Of a DNA stretch of 64,000 nucleotides, positions 46,833-56,134 are shown piece after piece. The notes under the pieces were generated by a model that saw only the letters and a list, made by a program, of their open reading frames with translations, ran no database searches and was not told the DNA's origin. The DNA comes from an uncultured Campylobacter sp. Lineage in GTDB: Bacteria > Campylobacterota > Campylobacteria > Campylobacterales > Campylobacteraceae. The stretch is from the NCBI RefSeq assembly GCF_905373215.1, contig NZ_CAJPRT010000004.1:62001-126000 (forward strand), read 5' to 3'. Position numbers and translations under genes: made by a program. Each line of letters starts with the position of its first letter. The first letter of the stretch is position 1.

Positions 46833-47294
46833 ATGCAAAAAATGGCTTGGGAATTTGGCGAGCTTGAAAAGGTCGCGACGGACGAGGGCTTTATTTGGTA
46901 TGCGGAGCTGAAGCTAAAAAGCGAAAGCTTCGGTGAGGTGCCGTTTTGCCTCGTGTCTGCAGACACGGCGGATGTGGACGATGAGACGATTTCGCTTGCT
47001 CGGCGGATCGCCCGAAATATCGATCGGTACGTAAAAGACGCTCTTGCCTTCCTGCGAGACGAGCTTAGGCGCGAGTATTGTTTGGGCGAGGATGAGCTTA
47101 GGCTGCTTGACGTGCCCGTTTGCGATCTGCCGTTTGAGCTGCCGCAATGCACGTTTTACGCGCGCGATACGCAGTGGCTACTGAGGTTTGCCGAGGGTGC
47201 GCTTGATATTTGTGAGCCTTTCGGCATCGGAGTGATTTTCGAGGGCGAAAGACCGCTGCGCGTGGAAAATTTAGAGCTTAGCAGAGAGTATTAA
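46833..47294 (+). CDS. Hypothetical acidic protein
   Basis: A 153-aa soluble protein of mixed charge with no signal peptide or helix. It is reminiscent of small DUF2262/DUF6985-like or immunity-type proteins but not recognisably one of them. An AGGCGGAG-like ribosome site precedes the ATG. It lies 127 bp after the membrane gene. Confidence 0.6.
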   Translation: MQKMAWEFGELEKVATDEGFIWYAELKLKSESFGEVPFCLVSADTADVDDETISLARRIARNIDRYVKDALAFLRDELRREYCLGEDELRLLDVPVCDLPFELPQCTFYARDTQWLLRFAEGALDICEPFGIGVIFEGERPLRVENLELSREY

Positions 47295-48272
47295 CCGCGG
47301 ATAAAATTTTAAATTTAGAGGCGATTTTAAAATTTACGCAGCGCGAAAATCGGCGCGTTATGGCGCGCTCTCGCGGATAAATTTAATCGCGGCTTCTTGC
47401 CGTTTTGAAATTTTGTGGCGCACCGCAGCGGCGAAGACACGCTTCGATAAACGCCGTCTAAATTTCATTTCCTGCGCCGTGTCGCGCAAATCCCTCTTTC
47501 GTACCCTTAAAAGCTAGCGTTTATGACGGCGGCGCAAATTTATGTGCAGGCAGTCTTGGAATTCTGCGTAAAATTTTGAAAGTATCCGCGCACAACGGCG
47601 CGTAAAAAGCGCGTGAATTCGGCGTCTGGGCGCATGTACGCTCATAGCCGCTACGGATTGAGCGAGCGAAGCGACAGAATTTAAACGCAGGGCGCGCGGG
47701 AAAAAGTCGAAGATGGATGCGGAGACATGCAAAAAAGTGTAAAGGCGCTCGGCGGTATAGAGTGCGATAGCGTGGGCTGCCACAAATCGGGCTCGCAAAT
47801 TGCGGATCGAAAGCGAGTTAAAACAAAAAGCTCGGCGCGTAGATTTACGGATCGGGCGTCCGGTGCAGCAAGGGCGCGGAGTGTAAATTTAGCGAGAAAA
47901 ATCGATGTATAAATTTCGCGCGCAAATCATCTTAAATTTAACGAGTAAATTTTAAAACCGCTCTCGCAGCAATCCGCCTCAAACTATCTAAAATTTAATG
48001 AGTAAATTTTAAAATTTCACCTTGCGGCATTCCTGCGCGAATTATTTAAATTTAATGATTAAATTTCAAAACTCGCCGTCTCGCATCACGCCCAAATTTA
48101 CGCTCTGCCTCGCAGCATTTAACGCGTAGATCGCGCAAATTTCACGTTTTGCTTTACGGTATTCGGCGCGCAAATTCGCTCTGTATTACGCGCGCAAATT
48201 TCACGCTCCGCCAGGTGGAATTTAATGCGCAAATTTCACGACGAAATTTCAGGGCGTTTCGAGTCTCGCGAT
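47295..48272. repeat. About 980-bp spacer with a degenerate 57-bp repeat
   Basis: Copies beginning AAATTTAACGAG, AAATTTAATGAG and AAATTTAATGAT start at 47934, 47991 and 48048, exactly 57 bp apart, each followed by a TAAATTT(T/C)-rich run and GC-rich filler. No genes were recognised. Confidence 0.55.
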
Positions 48273-50249
48273 TTACAGCTTCCTAAGCTTTGCGATCTCA
48301 TCGCGCAGCGCTGCAGCCTTTTCAAACTCCAGCGCCGCCGCGGCATCGAGCATCTGCTTGCGAAGCTCCTTTACGATCTTGGCGCGCTCGGCGGCGGGCA
48401 TCTTCTCTAAATTGGCACCCTTTCTTAAAATTTCGGTGCCGTCCTCGATCTTTAGGCTCTCTTCGATATTGCGGCTCGCAGAATGCGGGGTTATGCCGTG
48501 AGCGCGGTTGTATTCATCTTGAAATTTACGGCGTTTTTGGGTGATGTCGATCGCCTCTTGCATCGAAGCGGTGATCTTTTTGCAAAACATCACGACCTGC
48601 CCGTTCACGTTTCGCGCGGCTCGCCCCATCGTCTGAATAAGGCTCGTGCGCGAGCGCAAAAAGCCCTCCTTATCGGCATCCATGATCGCGATAAGGCTTA
48701 CTTCGGGCAGATCGAGCCCCTCGCGGAGCAAATTTATACCGATTAGCATATCGTATTCGCCGCTGCGTAGGTCGCGGATGAGCTCGTTGCGCTCGATCGC
48801 ATCGATGTCCGAGTGCATATATTTGACCTTAAGGCCTAGCTCCAGATAGTATTTGCTCAGCTCCTCCGCCATCTTTTTGGTTAGCACGGTCACTAAAATC
48901 CGCTCGCCGCGCGCGATGACCTCCTTTGCCATATCGTGTAAAATTTCAACCTGGTTGTCGCTGTCTTTTAAGATAATCTGCGGATCGAGTAGTCCCGTCG
49001 GGCGCAGTATCTGCTCATATACGGCTCCGCGGCTAAGATCCAGCTCGTAATCATTAGGTGTTGCGGAGACAAATAGGAATTTAGCTTTTTTTTTGATAAA
49101 CTCATCAAACATCAGCGGGCGGTTATCAAGTGCTGATGGCAGGCGGAAGCCGTATTCTACGAGCGTTTCTTTACGGCTGCGATCTCCTGCGAACATCCCG
49201 CGAAACTGCGGCAAGCTCACGTGGCTTTCATCGACGATGACGAGATAGTCCTTGCCTTTGCTCTCGTAGTAATCAAAGAGCGAATATGGCGTCTCGCCAG
49301 GTTTTTGACCGGTCAGATAGCGCGCGTAGTTTTCGATCCCCTTACACATCCCCGTAGCGCCCAGCATCTCAAGGTCAAACTCCACTCGCCCTTTCAGCCG
49401 CTGCGCCTCTACGAGCTTGCCCGCGTCCTCGAAAAATTTCAACCTCTGCTCAAGCTCCTCTTCGATCCCTTTGATTGTTGATTTCAGGCGCTGCTCGCCC
49501 ACAATGAACTGGCTCGTCGGGTAGAGAATAAATTTTTTGACGCTCTGCGTCTTTTTGTTTTCGAGCACGTCCAGATGATACATCGCCTCTATCTCGTCGC
49601 CGAAAAACTCGACCCTAAACGCCTCATCGTTAAAATACGCGGGGTAGATGTCGATCACGTCGCCGTTTACGCGAAAATTCCCGCGATCAAAAAAATCGTC
49701 GTTGCGTTTGTAACCCATATCGACGAGCTTGCGAAGCAAAAATTTAGTGCTAAATTTTGATCCGATCTCAAAAAACAGCACCATGCCTTTGTATTCGGCG
49801 GGATCGCCCAGACCGTAGTTTGCCGAAACCGACGCTACGGTGATGACGTCATCAAAGCTCAGCAAACTCGCCGTGGCACTTAGTCGCAAGCGCTCGAGCT
49901 CTTGGTTTACGTCGCTGTCCTTTTCTATGAAAAGATCCTGCCTTGGGATGTAAGCCTCGGGCTGATAGTAATCGTAATAGCTGATGAAATACTCGACGTG
50001 GTTTTGCGGGAAAAAGCCTTTAAATTCGCTATAAAGCTGCGCCGCGAGAGATTTATTATGCGTCATTACGAGCGCAGGAATTCCGAGGCGCTTGATGATA
50101 TTTGCCATGGTAAAAGTTTTGCCCGAGCCGGTAACTCCGAGAAGAGTTTGGTATTTGTTGCCGCTTTGAAAGCCCGTGACGATGCCTTCGATCGCTTTTT
50201 CTTGATCCTCGCTTGGAGAGAATTTGCTCTCGATTTTAAAATTTTGCAA
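48273..50249 (-). CDS. uvrB: UvrABC excision-repair subunit B
   Basis: A 658-aa DNA repair protein. Walker [10 protein letters not shown] is near the N-terminus, followed by DEAD-box-type motifs (DESHVS), the beta-hairpin region [14 protein letters not shown], a [12 protein letters not shown] motif VI and the C-terminal UVR motif. I use TTG at 50249 because AAAGGAA precedes it and the product then starts [15 protein letters not shown] like other UvrB; an upstream ATG at 50291 lies only 4 nt after a TATAAT box. It is divergent from the small operon at 50319. Confidence 0.95.
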   Translation of the reverse strand: MQNFKIESKFSPSEDQEKAIEGIVTGFQSGNKYQTLLGVTGSGKTFTMANIIKRLGIPALVMTHNKSLAAQLYSEFKGFFPQNHVEYFISYYDYYQPEAYIPRQDLFIEKDSDVNQELERLRLSATASLLSFDDVITVASVSANYGLGDPAEYKGMVLFFEIGSKFSTKFLLRKLVDMGYKRNDDFFDRGNFRVNGDVIDIYPAYFNDEAFRVEFFGDEIEAMYHLDVLENKKTQSVKKFILYPTSQFIVGEQRLKSTIKGIEEELEQRLKFFEDAGKLVEAQRLKGRVEFDLEMLGATGMCKGIENYARYLTGQKPGETPYSLFDYYESKGKDYLVIVDESHVSLPQFRGMFAGDRSRKETLVEYGFRLPSALDNRPLMFDEFIKKKAKFLFVSATPNDYELDLSRGAVYEQILRPTGLLDPQIILKDSDNQVEILHDMAKEVIARGERILVTVLTKKMAEELSKYYLELGLKVKYMHSDIDAIERNELIRDLRSGEYDMLIGINLLREGLDLPEVSLIAIMDADKEGFLRSRTSLIQTMGRAARNVNGQVVMFCKKITASMQEAIDITQKRRKFQDEYNRAHGITPHSASRNIEESLKIEDGTEILRKGANLEKMPAAERAKIVKELRKQMLDAAAALEFEKAAALRDEIAKLRKL

Positions 50250-50295
50250 AATTTTTCCTTTTTTAAAGCCAAAATTGGGTAATATTTTCATTTAA

Positions 50296-50301
50296 ATTAT
50301 A
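50296..50301 (-). promoter_or_regulatory. -10 box of uvrB
   Basis: Minus-strand TATAAT, too close to the ATG at 50291 to allow a leader, and better placed for the TTG start at 50249. Confidence 0.45.
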
Positions 50302-50318
50302 TCAGAAAAGGCGAAATA

Positions 50319-50579
50319 ATGGAATCAATCTTTGACGAAGAGAAAAAGGTCGAGGGCTTAAGCAATAAAGTAGCTGAGCTGATTAGGCGATACACCGAGG
50401 CTAGAGACGAAAACGAAAAGCTACGTACCGAGCTGGCGACGATTAAGGCGCAAAACGAGGCTTTGGGGATGCAGCTCGGCACGCTTGAAAACGATCTGGC
50501 ATATCGCAAGATGAGCGATGAGGATCTAAGCAAGCAGATCGACGATATTTTGGCGGGCGATAATTTAGGCGAGAAATGA
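50319..50579 (+). CDS. Small coiled-coil protein
   Basis: An 86-aa acidic protein with a long predicted coiled coil (about residues 8-60, heptad-like ELIRRYTEARDENEKLRTELATIKAQ). It resembles ZapB-like division proteins in length but has no specific match. It overlaps the next gene by four bases (ATGA). Confidence 0.7.
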   Translation: MESIFDEEKKVEGLSNKVAELIRRYTEARDENEKLRTELATIKAQNEALGMQLGTLENDLAYRKMSDEDLSKQIDDILAGDNLGEK

Positions 50580-50812
50580 AAGAAATTTCGGTTCAGCTGA
50601 CGAGTAAGTCTTTGACGAAAAAATACGCGATAAGCCTGGATGATGACTTTGCAAAGGTCTTCGGCAGGGACTGGCGGATTTTAACTCGTGGCAGCGATCA
50701 TCTGGATGCGGGCGAACTACTTGAAGCCTATATCCAAAAAAGCTATGAAAATTTCATGCTTAATAAAAAAATAGATGCCTTAGTAAAGGACATCGACGAA
50801 GGAGTAAAATGA
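50576..50812 (+). CDS. Hypothetical 78-aa protein
   Basis: A soluble alpha-helical protein of unknown family, in a tight operon: it overlaps both neighbours by four bases. No motifs recognised. Confidence 0.7.
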   Translation: MKEISVQLTSKSLTKKYAISLDDDFAKVFGRDWRILTRGSDHLDAGELLEAYIQKSYENFMLNKKIDALVKDIDEGVK

Positions 50813-51276
50813 TGAAAATGAGAAAAGGTGCGGCAGTAGGCGGCGGCGTAAGCGGGATAATATTTTTAGCGATCATAATTTTCGTGATAGTAAAGATCGT
50901 GATGCCCAAGCTTACCGGCGCTAAGGATGAGGTTTTAGTAAAAGCTTACGCAGTCGAGCTTGAAGGTGTATTTAAAGATATACAACGCGACTACTTAAAT
51001 CAAGGAAATTTTCGCGAGCTAAAGAGCATGACAGGCTCCAGACAGTTTAGTGATAGCGATCTAGAAAAAACCGTCACTTTAAATCAATCCTTTGATTACG
51101 GAGTAGGACCGAAACTCAAAAACGATATGATCTTTTGCGCGACGATCACCTTGCGTCAAGATAGCGATGGATATTTTTTCGAGACCTCGAATATCAACCG
51201 CAATAGGGAGCGCTGCGAAGCATTTCATAAAGATACGACTTATATGAAGCTAAATGGCTTTAGGATAGGCAAATAA
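50809..51276 (+). CDS. Membrane-anchored periplasmic protein of unknown function
   Basis: A 155-aa protein with one N-terminal transmembrane helix (about residues 14-33) and a soluble domain outside, with two cysteines (C107 and C138) that could form a disulfide. The ATG at 50812 is an alternative start. It is the last gene of a three-gene operon that faces away from uvrB. Confidence 0.7.
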   Translation: MMKMRKGAAVGGGVSGIIFLAIIIFVIVKIVMPKLTGAKDEVLVKAYAVELEGVFKDIQRDYLNQGNFRELKSMTGSRQFSDSDLEKTVTLNQSFDYGVGPKLKNDMIFCATITLRQDSDGYFFETSNINRNRERCEAFHKDTTYMKLNGFRIGK

Positions 51277-51757
51277 TTTTTAAAATTTAATCGCGCGACT
51301 GCTATGGATTCGTAAAGCATCCGTGCAGCATAAGCGCGATAGTACTAGTGAAGTGCGATAAGCCGTATCTCAGCTCGCACCTCGTGCCAAAAACATGTTA
51401 AGATTTCAAAAAATTCCATCTTTATAAACATTTTTTCTAAAATTTATGCTTTTAAATCGATATTTTTGCATTTGTATTGACAGCTTATCGGCTAAATTTT
51501 AATCATATTTTAGTTTGCAATTCATATCGGTCATGATTCATGCTATTGCGGTTAAATTTATGAAATGTGTGCTTTGAAGCTATGCCCCTCGCGTGACGGC
51601 GATGTGAGCTGGGATTTACGAAAAGCGCCTTATAAAACAAGCGTATTAAGGCAAAATATCAAGAGTATCTTAAATTTATGAAATTTGCACCCCGAAAACG
51701 CGCGAAATTTTATCGATGCGGGTTTAGGCGTGAGTTTTAAAAGTCTTTTATAGAATT
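51277..51757. other. About 480-bp intergenic spacer
   Basis: AT-rich sequence between the small operon and the hydrolase gene. No gene, RNA or clear hairpin recognised. Confidence 0.4.
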
Positions 51758-52465
51758 TTATTGCCGATTCTCAACCGCCGATTTGATCCAACTACGCAAA
51801 TAATCTAGCTGCTGCGGTGTATGGAACCAATGCTCACCGTTTTTCATAACGCTTAAGTCGCAGTCGAACTTCTGCGCAAAATTTTTGACGATGTAAAGAG
51901 GCGTCATATCGTCGTTTTCTGCGCATAGAATCCCGCTCGGCGTTTCCCACTTAGTGATCGGATTATTCAAAACAAAACTCCAATATTCCCAAAAAAGCGG
52001 TTGCCCGGCAGGGGTCAAAATCATCCGCTCTTGCTTCAATCGCTCTTCGCTAACGCCAGCCCTACGCATAATATTCGAAATAACGTATTTCATATCAAGT
52101 ATCGGCGAGAGGAAGAGGCAGTCGCTAAGCTTTTCGTCGCGGAAGCTTTGCAGGCCGAGCCATGCCCCTAGGCTAACGGCAAACAGCGCGACCTCGTCCC
52201 AGCGCTTCTTTGCATACGATAAAATTTCACGAAATTTCAAAATAGCGCGCTGTGGATCGCAAGAAGCGGGCTCGTGCCGCCTCTGTCCGTGCCCGGGCAG
52301 GTCAAAGCTAATAACCTGCCGACCTTGCTTACAAACGACGGAAGCCAAAAGCTCCGCATCCTCCTTGCTTCCGCATTGCCCGTGAGCGTAGATATAAACC
52401 TTTTTCGAGCGGTTCCCCCAAACGGCGGCGGGAACGCCACGTATCTCAATCGCGCTCTTTTGCAT
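51758..52465 (-). CDS. Alpha/beta hydrolase
   Basis: A 235-aa serine hydrolase. The nucleophile motif is AVSLGAW (GxSxG-like with A for the first G), the acid is in CAENDDMTP and the His in GEHWFHT. The HGQCGSKEDAEL oxyanion region follows the first strand. No signal peptide, so it is likely cytoplasmic. The substrate is unknown. Confidence 0.82.
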   Translation of the reverse strand: MQKSAIEIRGVPAAVWGNRSKKVYIYAHGQCGSKEDAELLASVVCKQGRQVISFDLPGHGQRRHEPASCDPQRAILKFREILSYAKKRWDEVALFAVSLGAWLGLQSFRDEKLSDCLFLSPILDMKYVISNIMRRAGVSEERLKQERMILTPAGQPLFWEYWSFVLNNPITKWETPSGILCAENDDMTPLYIVKNFAQKFDCDLSVMKNGEHWFHTPQQLDYLRSWIKSAVENRQ

Positions 52466-52970
52466 TTTTCGTTCCTTTAATTTTTTGCGTCGATACCCGC
52501 ATTTGCAGCAATGTTACAAGCAAAACCATAAATATTGCCAAAATTTAATAGCACGCCCTGCTAGACTGCCTGCAATTAGCGATAAATTTTAAAATTTTAC
52601 GCGCGAGCTGCGCCTGCCGCTTTGTTTTAAAATTTAGCCGCACGAAATTTCAGGCGGCATGATTTTGATTCTTGCAGCGCAATTAAATTTTTATGTCGTA
52701 GAATTCTGTAGGTTGCGAAATTTAAAATTTAAGACCACGCAAATTTTATCGCGACTCGTGCAAAATTTTAAAATTTTACGTTTGCTTTATTTGCAGGCTA
52801 TGCGAGCCGCGAATAAATACTTCTTAAATTTCAGATTCCAAGCGGGCTCACGCCTCAGAAGTTAAAATTTGCGCTAATTCATAAGCCCGCTCAAGATGCG
52901 GTTTTTAAAATTTCGGTGCTTGATAGCGCCCGCAATCGCGCTGTGTTTGCCATGAGCACATCCAAAAAGC
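52466..52970. other. About 505-bp intergenic spacer
   Basis: Contains AAATTTTAAAATTTTACG words and no recognised gene. Divergent or convergent control signals were not identifiable. Confidence 0.4.
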
Positions 52971-53507
52971 TTAAAAGATCAATCCCGCGGCACCGAGCCT
53001 GATCCCTAAAGAGATAACTATCAAAACCCCGAGCCCCGCAAAAAAGCCCGCCAGCACGTCATCTAGCATCACGCCTAGCCCGCCCTTTACGTCGCGATCC
53101 ACGCGCCCGATGATCGAGGGTTTGCGGATGTCAAACGCCCTGAAAAACAGCAGCGCCAAAATCATCGAAAGGATCGATATCCTGCTGCTCTCAAAGCCCG
53201 CAATCAGCTCCCGCAGCGGTAGCGAAAAGATCTCGCCCGCGGGCGCGGCGACGCACATCGCGATCCACATCCCCACGACCTCGTCGATGACGATCTCGCT
53301 ATTGTCGTGCGAGCAGGTTCGCTTCTCGTAATCGCTTACGATCTTAAGCGAGACGAAAAAGACGAGACCGGCGCACAAAAACAGCGTCACCTCGCCCGCT
53401 AAAATCAAGACCGCCATCCCCACTATCCAGCCTGCGATGCTGCCCCAGGTGCCGGGCGCGGGCTTTAGTAGCCCCGCGCCGAAAAATGTAACGAAAATTT
53501 TATCCAT
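52971..53507 (-). CDS. pgpA: Phosphatidylglycerophosphatase A
   Basis: A 178-aa membrane phosphatase that dephosphorylates phosphatidylglycerophosphate. Conserved segments are GAGLLKPAPGTWGS at the N-terminus and DNSEIVIDEVVGMW, with further acidic motifs (DIRKPSIIGRVDR). About four hydrophobic segments. The position next to the ATP-sulfurylase-like, orphan regulator and ispDF genes matches Campylobacter jejuni gene order (Cj1607-Cj1610). Confidence 0.95.
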   Translation of the reverse strand: MDKIFVTFFGAGLLKPAPGTWGSIAGWIVGMAVLILAGEVTLFLCAGLVFFVSLKIVSDYEKRTCSHDNSEIVIDEVVGMWIAMCVAAPAGEIFSLPLRELIAGFESSRISILSMILALLFFRAFDIRKPSIIGRVDRDVKGGLGVMLDDVLAGFFAGLGVLIVISLGIRLGAAGLIF

Positions 53508-54238
53508 AATTGTCCTTTTAAATTTTGCTTTTTAAAATTTTACCGCTTATTTTAATTAGAGCATTCGCTCGCGCACGAAAATTTTAAATTCGCTTACGCG
53601 CAGAATTTTAAATTTCATTCGTGCATGTAGAATTAATTTGCCCACCTACATGAAATTAATTCTACTCGCTCGCCACAAAATTTCGCTCGCTAACGCAGGA
53701 ATTTTAAAATTCTACTCATTTGCGTAAAAATTTTAAAATTTTGCTCGCCTGCGCGGAGTTTTCAAACACGTCCGCAAACGCAAGGCATTTTGCGCGAGCG
53801 AACAGTCGTTGCGCTGCATCCGAGTTTTGCGCTGTAACTCGCAGCAACCGCAATTTTAAGCTCGCTCGTCGAAAGCTCAAATTTTAGATCTGCCGCACTG
53901 CTATACATATCCATCGCGCCTTAAAATTTTAAATCCGCTTCGCCGCACGATTTTATTGCGTCGTTATAAATTTGCTACGTAGCCGAAGCTTTAAAATTTA
54001 AAGCTCGTTTTATTGCGCTGTTAATACTTTAAAAATTTAGCTTCGTTGTACCGCAAAATTTTACGCCAAATCTGCGTCCGCCGCTCTTTATGCTACAAAA
54101 TTCCGCGCAGTTTATTCTTTCCGCACTATGAAATTTTACTTTATGCCTAGTCGCTGTAAATTCTAACGCCGCGAAATTTTACCCTCTGCCTAGCTTCCGC
54201 AAATTCCACGTCATTTTTTTGCGTTGCGCCCTCGAGAG
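53508..54238. repeat. About 730-bp spacer with nested inverted repeats
   Basis: Many AATTTTAAAATTT words. GTAGAATTAATTT (53627-53639) and AAATTAATTCTAC (53653-53665) form a perfect 13-bp stem with a 13-nt loop. CATGTAG (53624-53630) and CTACATG (53646-53652) allow an alternative 7-bp stem. The two structures exclude each other. Confidence 0.6.
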
Positions 54239-56134
54239 CTACGTCTTTAGCGCGCTGGTTTGATACAGCTGCATCAGCTGCTCGTAAAACTCGCTCTCGC
54301 CGTGGCTCTGCAAGATCCCGCTGTTTGGAAAAAGCTCGTCGTAGAGCTTTTGTAGATCCGAAAATCGTGCGGGAAAAAGCTCGCTTAAAATCATCGCCGA
54401 GATCTCTTTACGCATAAAAATCGCAGGCGGCAAGATCCCCGCGCGCAGTAGTGCCTTGAGATTTTGCGCGCGGTAATGCACGTGATGATGGGCGCCGTGA
54501 GGGCAGTTTTTGGTGCTTACGAGCACCTTGCACTTCTCGCAATAGACGTATTCCGGCATAAGCAAAATCTCGATGTCGCCGCGCTTTTGATATTCGTCCA
54601 GCACAGAATGCACGCCGCCACCTTCGAAAAATAGCTCCATATTTGCGTGATTTTGCCCAAAAATTATTTTGTTTATACCTAAATTTTTTGCGATCGCGCA
54701 CTGCAGGGCGGGCTTGTCGTCAAAAATCGCAAGCGAGCCCAGATCGATCATCATGGCGCGTTGCGCGACTAAAAAATTTTGCAGCAAATAGTTTAGCGTT
54801 TTTTTACGTAGTTCGTAGGGCAGGGCATCCGCGCTGCTCGTGCCGGTTAAAAAAATCACCACGAAATCCGCCTTGTCGATCATATGCCTAATCAGCCGCT
54901 CATGCACGCGGTGGATCGGATCAGCGCAGGTAAAAAACGCTGAAATTTTAGGCGCGGCAAGCGAGCTTGCGACTTTTTTTATGCGCGCGATTTGCTCTGC
55001 AAGCTCATTTTTTAGCAGCGTGATGCGCCCCTGCACCGCAGTTTGCTCTGCGTATGCGTTTTGAAACACCGAGCCTACGATCTCGCTTGCGCTTGGAGCA
55101 TAAACGTCGCTAACGTCTATGCGCGCGACAAGCTCGCAAGAGGCGGGATTTTTGGTGAAATTTTCGGTGGAATTTGAAATAAAATTTCCCGCCGAATTTG
55201 CTACGGATTTTGCATCTGTGCTGCAAACGCGATTGAGTGCGGAATTTTCGGCAAAGCTCTGCGCGGAATTTACCGCAGAATTTTCACTAGAGCTTTTCGC
55301 CAAATCCAAAGCGGCATTGTTTTCAGATTTTACATCTGTGCTGCGAGTAAAAGTTTGATCATAGCACGCAGCAAGACTTTCTATATGGTCTAAGCCCTCG
55401 CTCGCGGCGTTTATAGTGCTTTGCGCACTTGCAGTGCGCGCGAAACCTGCGCCGCTTTTCGCAAAACTCTGCTCATTTTGCGCTGCAGCAGAAACTCTAT
55501 CCTGCAAGTTGCATGATTCTTTAGCTAGCAAATACGCGCCGCTCTCGCCGCTAAGCGAATTTTTGGTGCGTTCAGCTATGCCGTCCTTGCTAAGATAAAG
55601 CTCCAAAATATCGCCCTTTTTTGCGTCCGCGCAGGAAAAAACGAAATTTATACCGCATACGCTTAGCTTGCTTGGGCGCAGTAGCTCGCAGCTCTTGCCG
55701 AAAGCGCCGTTTGCGAGCAGACTCAAGACGTTTAGGTCGGAGCGCGAGATCACTATCTTGCGGATTTGCGTTGCGCTATTATTTGCGCCTTTGCTCTCGC
55801 TTCCGGCTTGCTCTGCCTTTAAATTCCATGCCGCTCCCTTAGCTCGCGCCTCATCTTTTCTGGCATTACTCGCCTTTGACATTTTTAAATTTCGCATCGT
55901 TTTTAAATCGCGCTTTGCTTTTGAATTTTGTCTTGCTTTTAAATTTTGCTTTGCCTTTAAATTTAGCGTCGCGTCGCTCGAAGCTCTTGTAGCATTTAGA
56001 GTTTTTGTGCCATTTGAAATTCCTTCGCTTTCAAGCGGTTTTGTTTCGTGCAAATTGTCCGCATCGCACGAAATTTCTGTCTCGCCTGCGATCCGTACCG
56101 AACGCGCGCGGCTATTTTTTTCTTGCGATGCCAT
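54239..56134 (-). CDS. ATP-sulfurylase-like nucleotidyltransferase with low-complexity insertions
   Basis: A 631-aa protein, far longer than the roughly 390-aa Campylobacter relatives. The C-terminal domain (about 390-631) has the sulfate adenylyltransferase-like motifs FTCADPIHRVHE (His-xx-His, 408-411) and GQNHANME (H496), and a zinc-like CEKCKVLVSTKNC. An N-terminal domain lies at about 125-205. It is preceded by Lys/Asn/Ala repeats (about 56-110, LKAKQNLKARQNSKAKR) and followed by a Ser/Asn/Ala-rich insert (about 210-340) with a 40-aa imperfect tandem repeat. Its start codon is 22 bases inside the end of the regulator gene, so the two overlap. Confidence 0.82.
   Translation of the reverse strand: MASQEKNSRARSVRIAGETEISCDADNLHETKPLESEGISNGTKTLNATRASSDATLNLKAKQNLKARQNSKAKRDLKTMRNLKMSKASNARKDEARAKGAAWNLKAEQAGSESKGANNSATQIRKIVISRSDLNVLSLLANGAFGKSCELLRPSKLSVCGINFVFSCADAKKGDILELYLSKDGIAERTKNSLSGESGAYLLAKESCNLQDRVSAAAQNEQSFAKSGAGFARTASAQSTINAASEGLDHIESLAACYDQTFTRSTDVKSENNAALDLAKSSSENSAVNSAQSFAENSALNRVCSTDAKSVANSAGNFISNSTENFTKNPASCELVARIDVSDVYAPSASEIVGSVFQNAYAEQTAVQGRITLLKNELAEQIARIKKVASSLAAPKISAFFTCADPIHRVHERLIRHMIDKADFVVIFLTGTSSADALPYELRKKTLNYLLQNFLVAQRAMMIDLGSLAIFDDKPALQCAIAKNLGINKIIFGQNHANMELFFEGGGVHSVLDEYQKRGDIEILLMPEYVYCEKCKVLVSTKNCPHGAHHHVHYRAQNLKALLRAGILPPAIFMRKEISAMILSELFPARFSDLQKLYDELFPNSGILQSHGESEFYEQLMQLYQTSALKT
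55206..55344. repeat. 120-bp (40-codon) imperfect tandem repeat within the ATP-sulfurylase-like gene
   Basis: GATTTTGCATCTGTGCTGC at 55206-55224 recurs as GATTTTACATCTGTGCTGC at 55326-55344, 120 bp apart. On the coding strand this gives STDVKS at residue 265 and STDAKS at 305. The interval is a multiple of three, so the frame is kept. Confidence 0.75.

Noticed and set aside
47934..48104. CRISPR array
   Set aside because: The 57-bp period repeats are degenerate, only three copies, and without unique spacers or cas genes.
47514..48272. Small ORFs in the spacer before uvrB
   Set aside because: Composed of repeated Arg/Ser/Ala-type low complexity from GC-rich spacer sequence; not supportable as genes.
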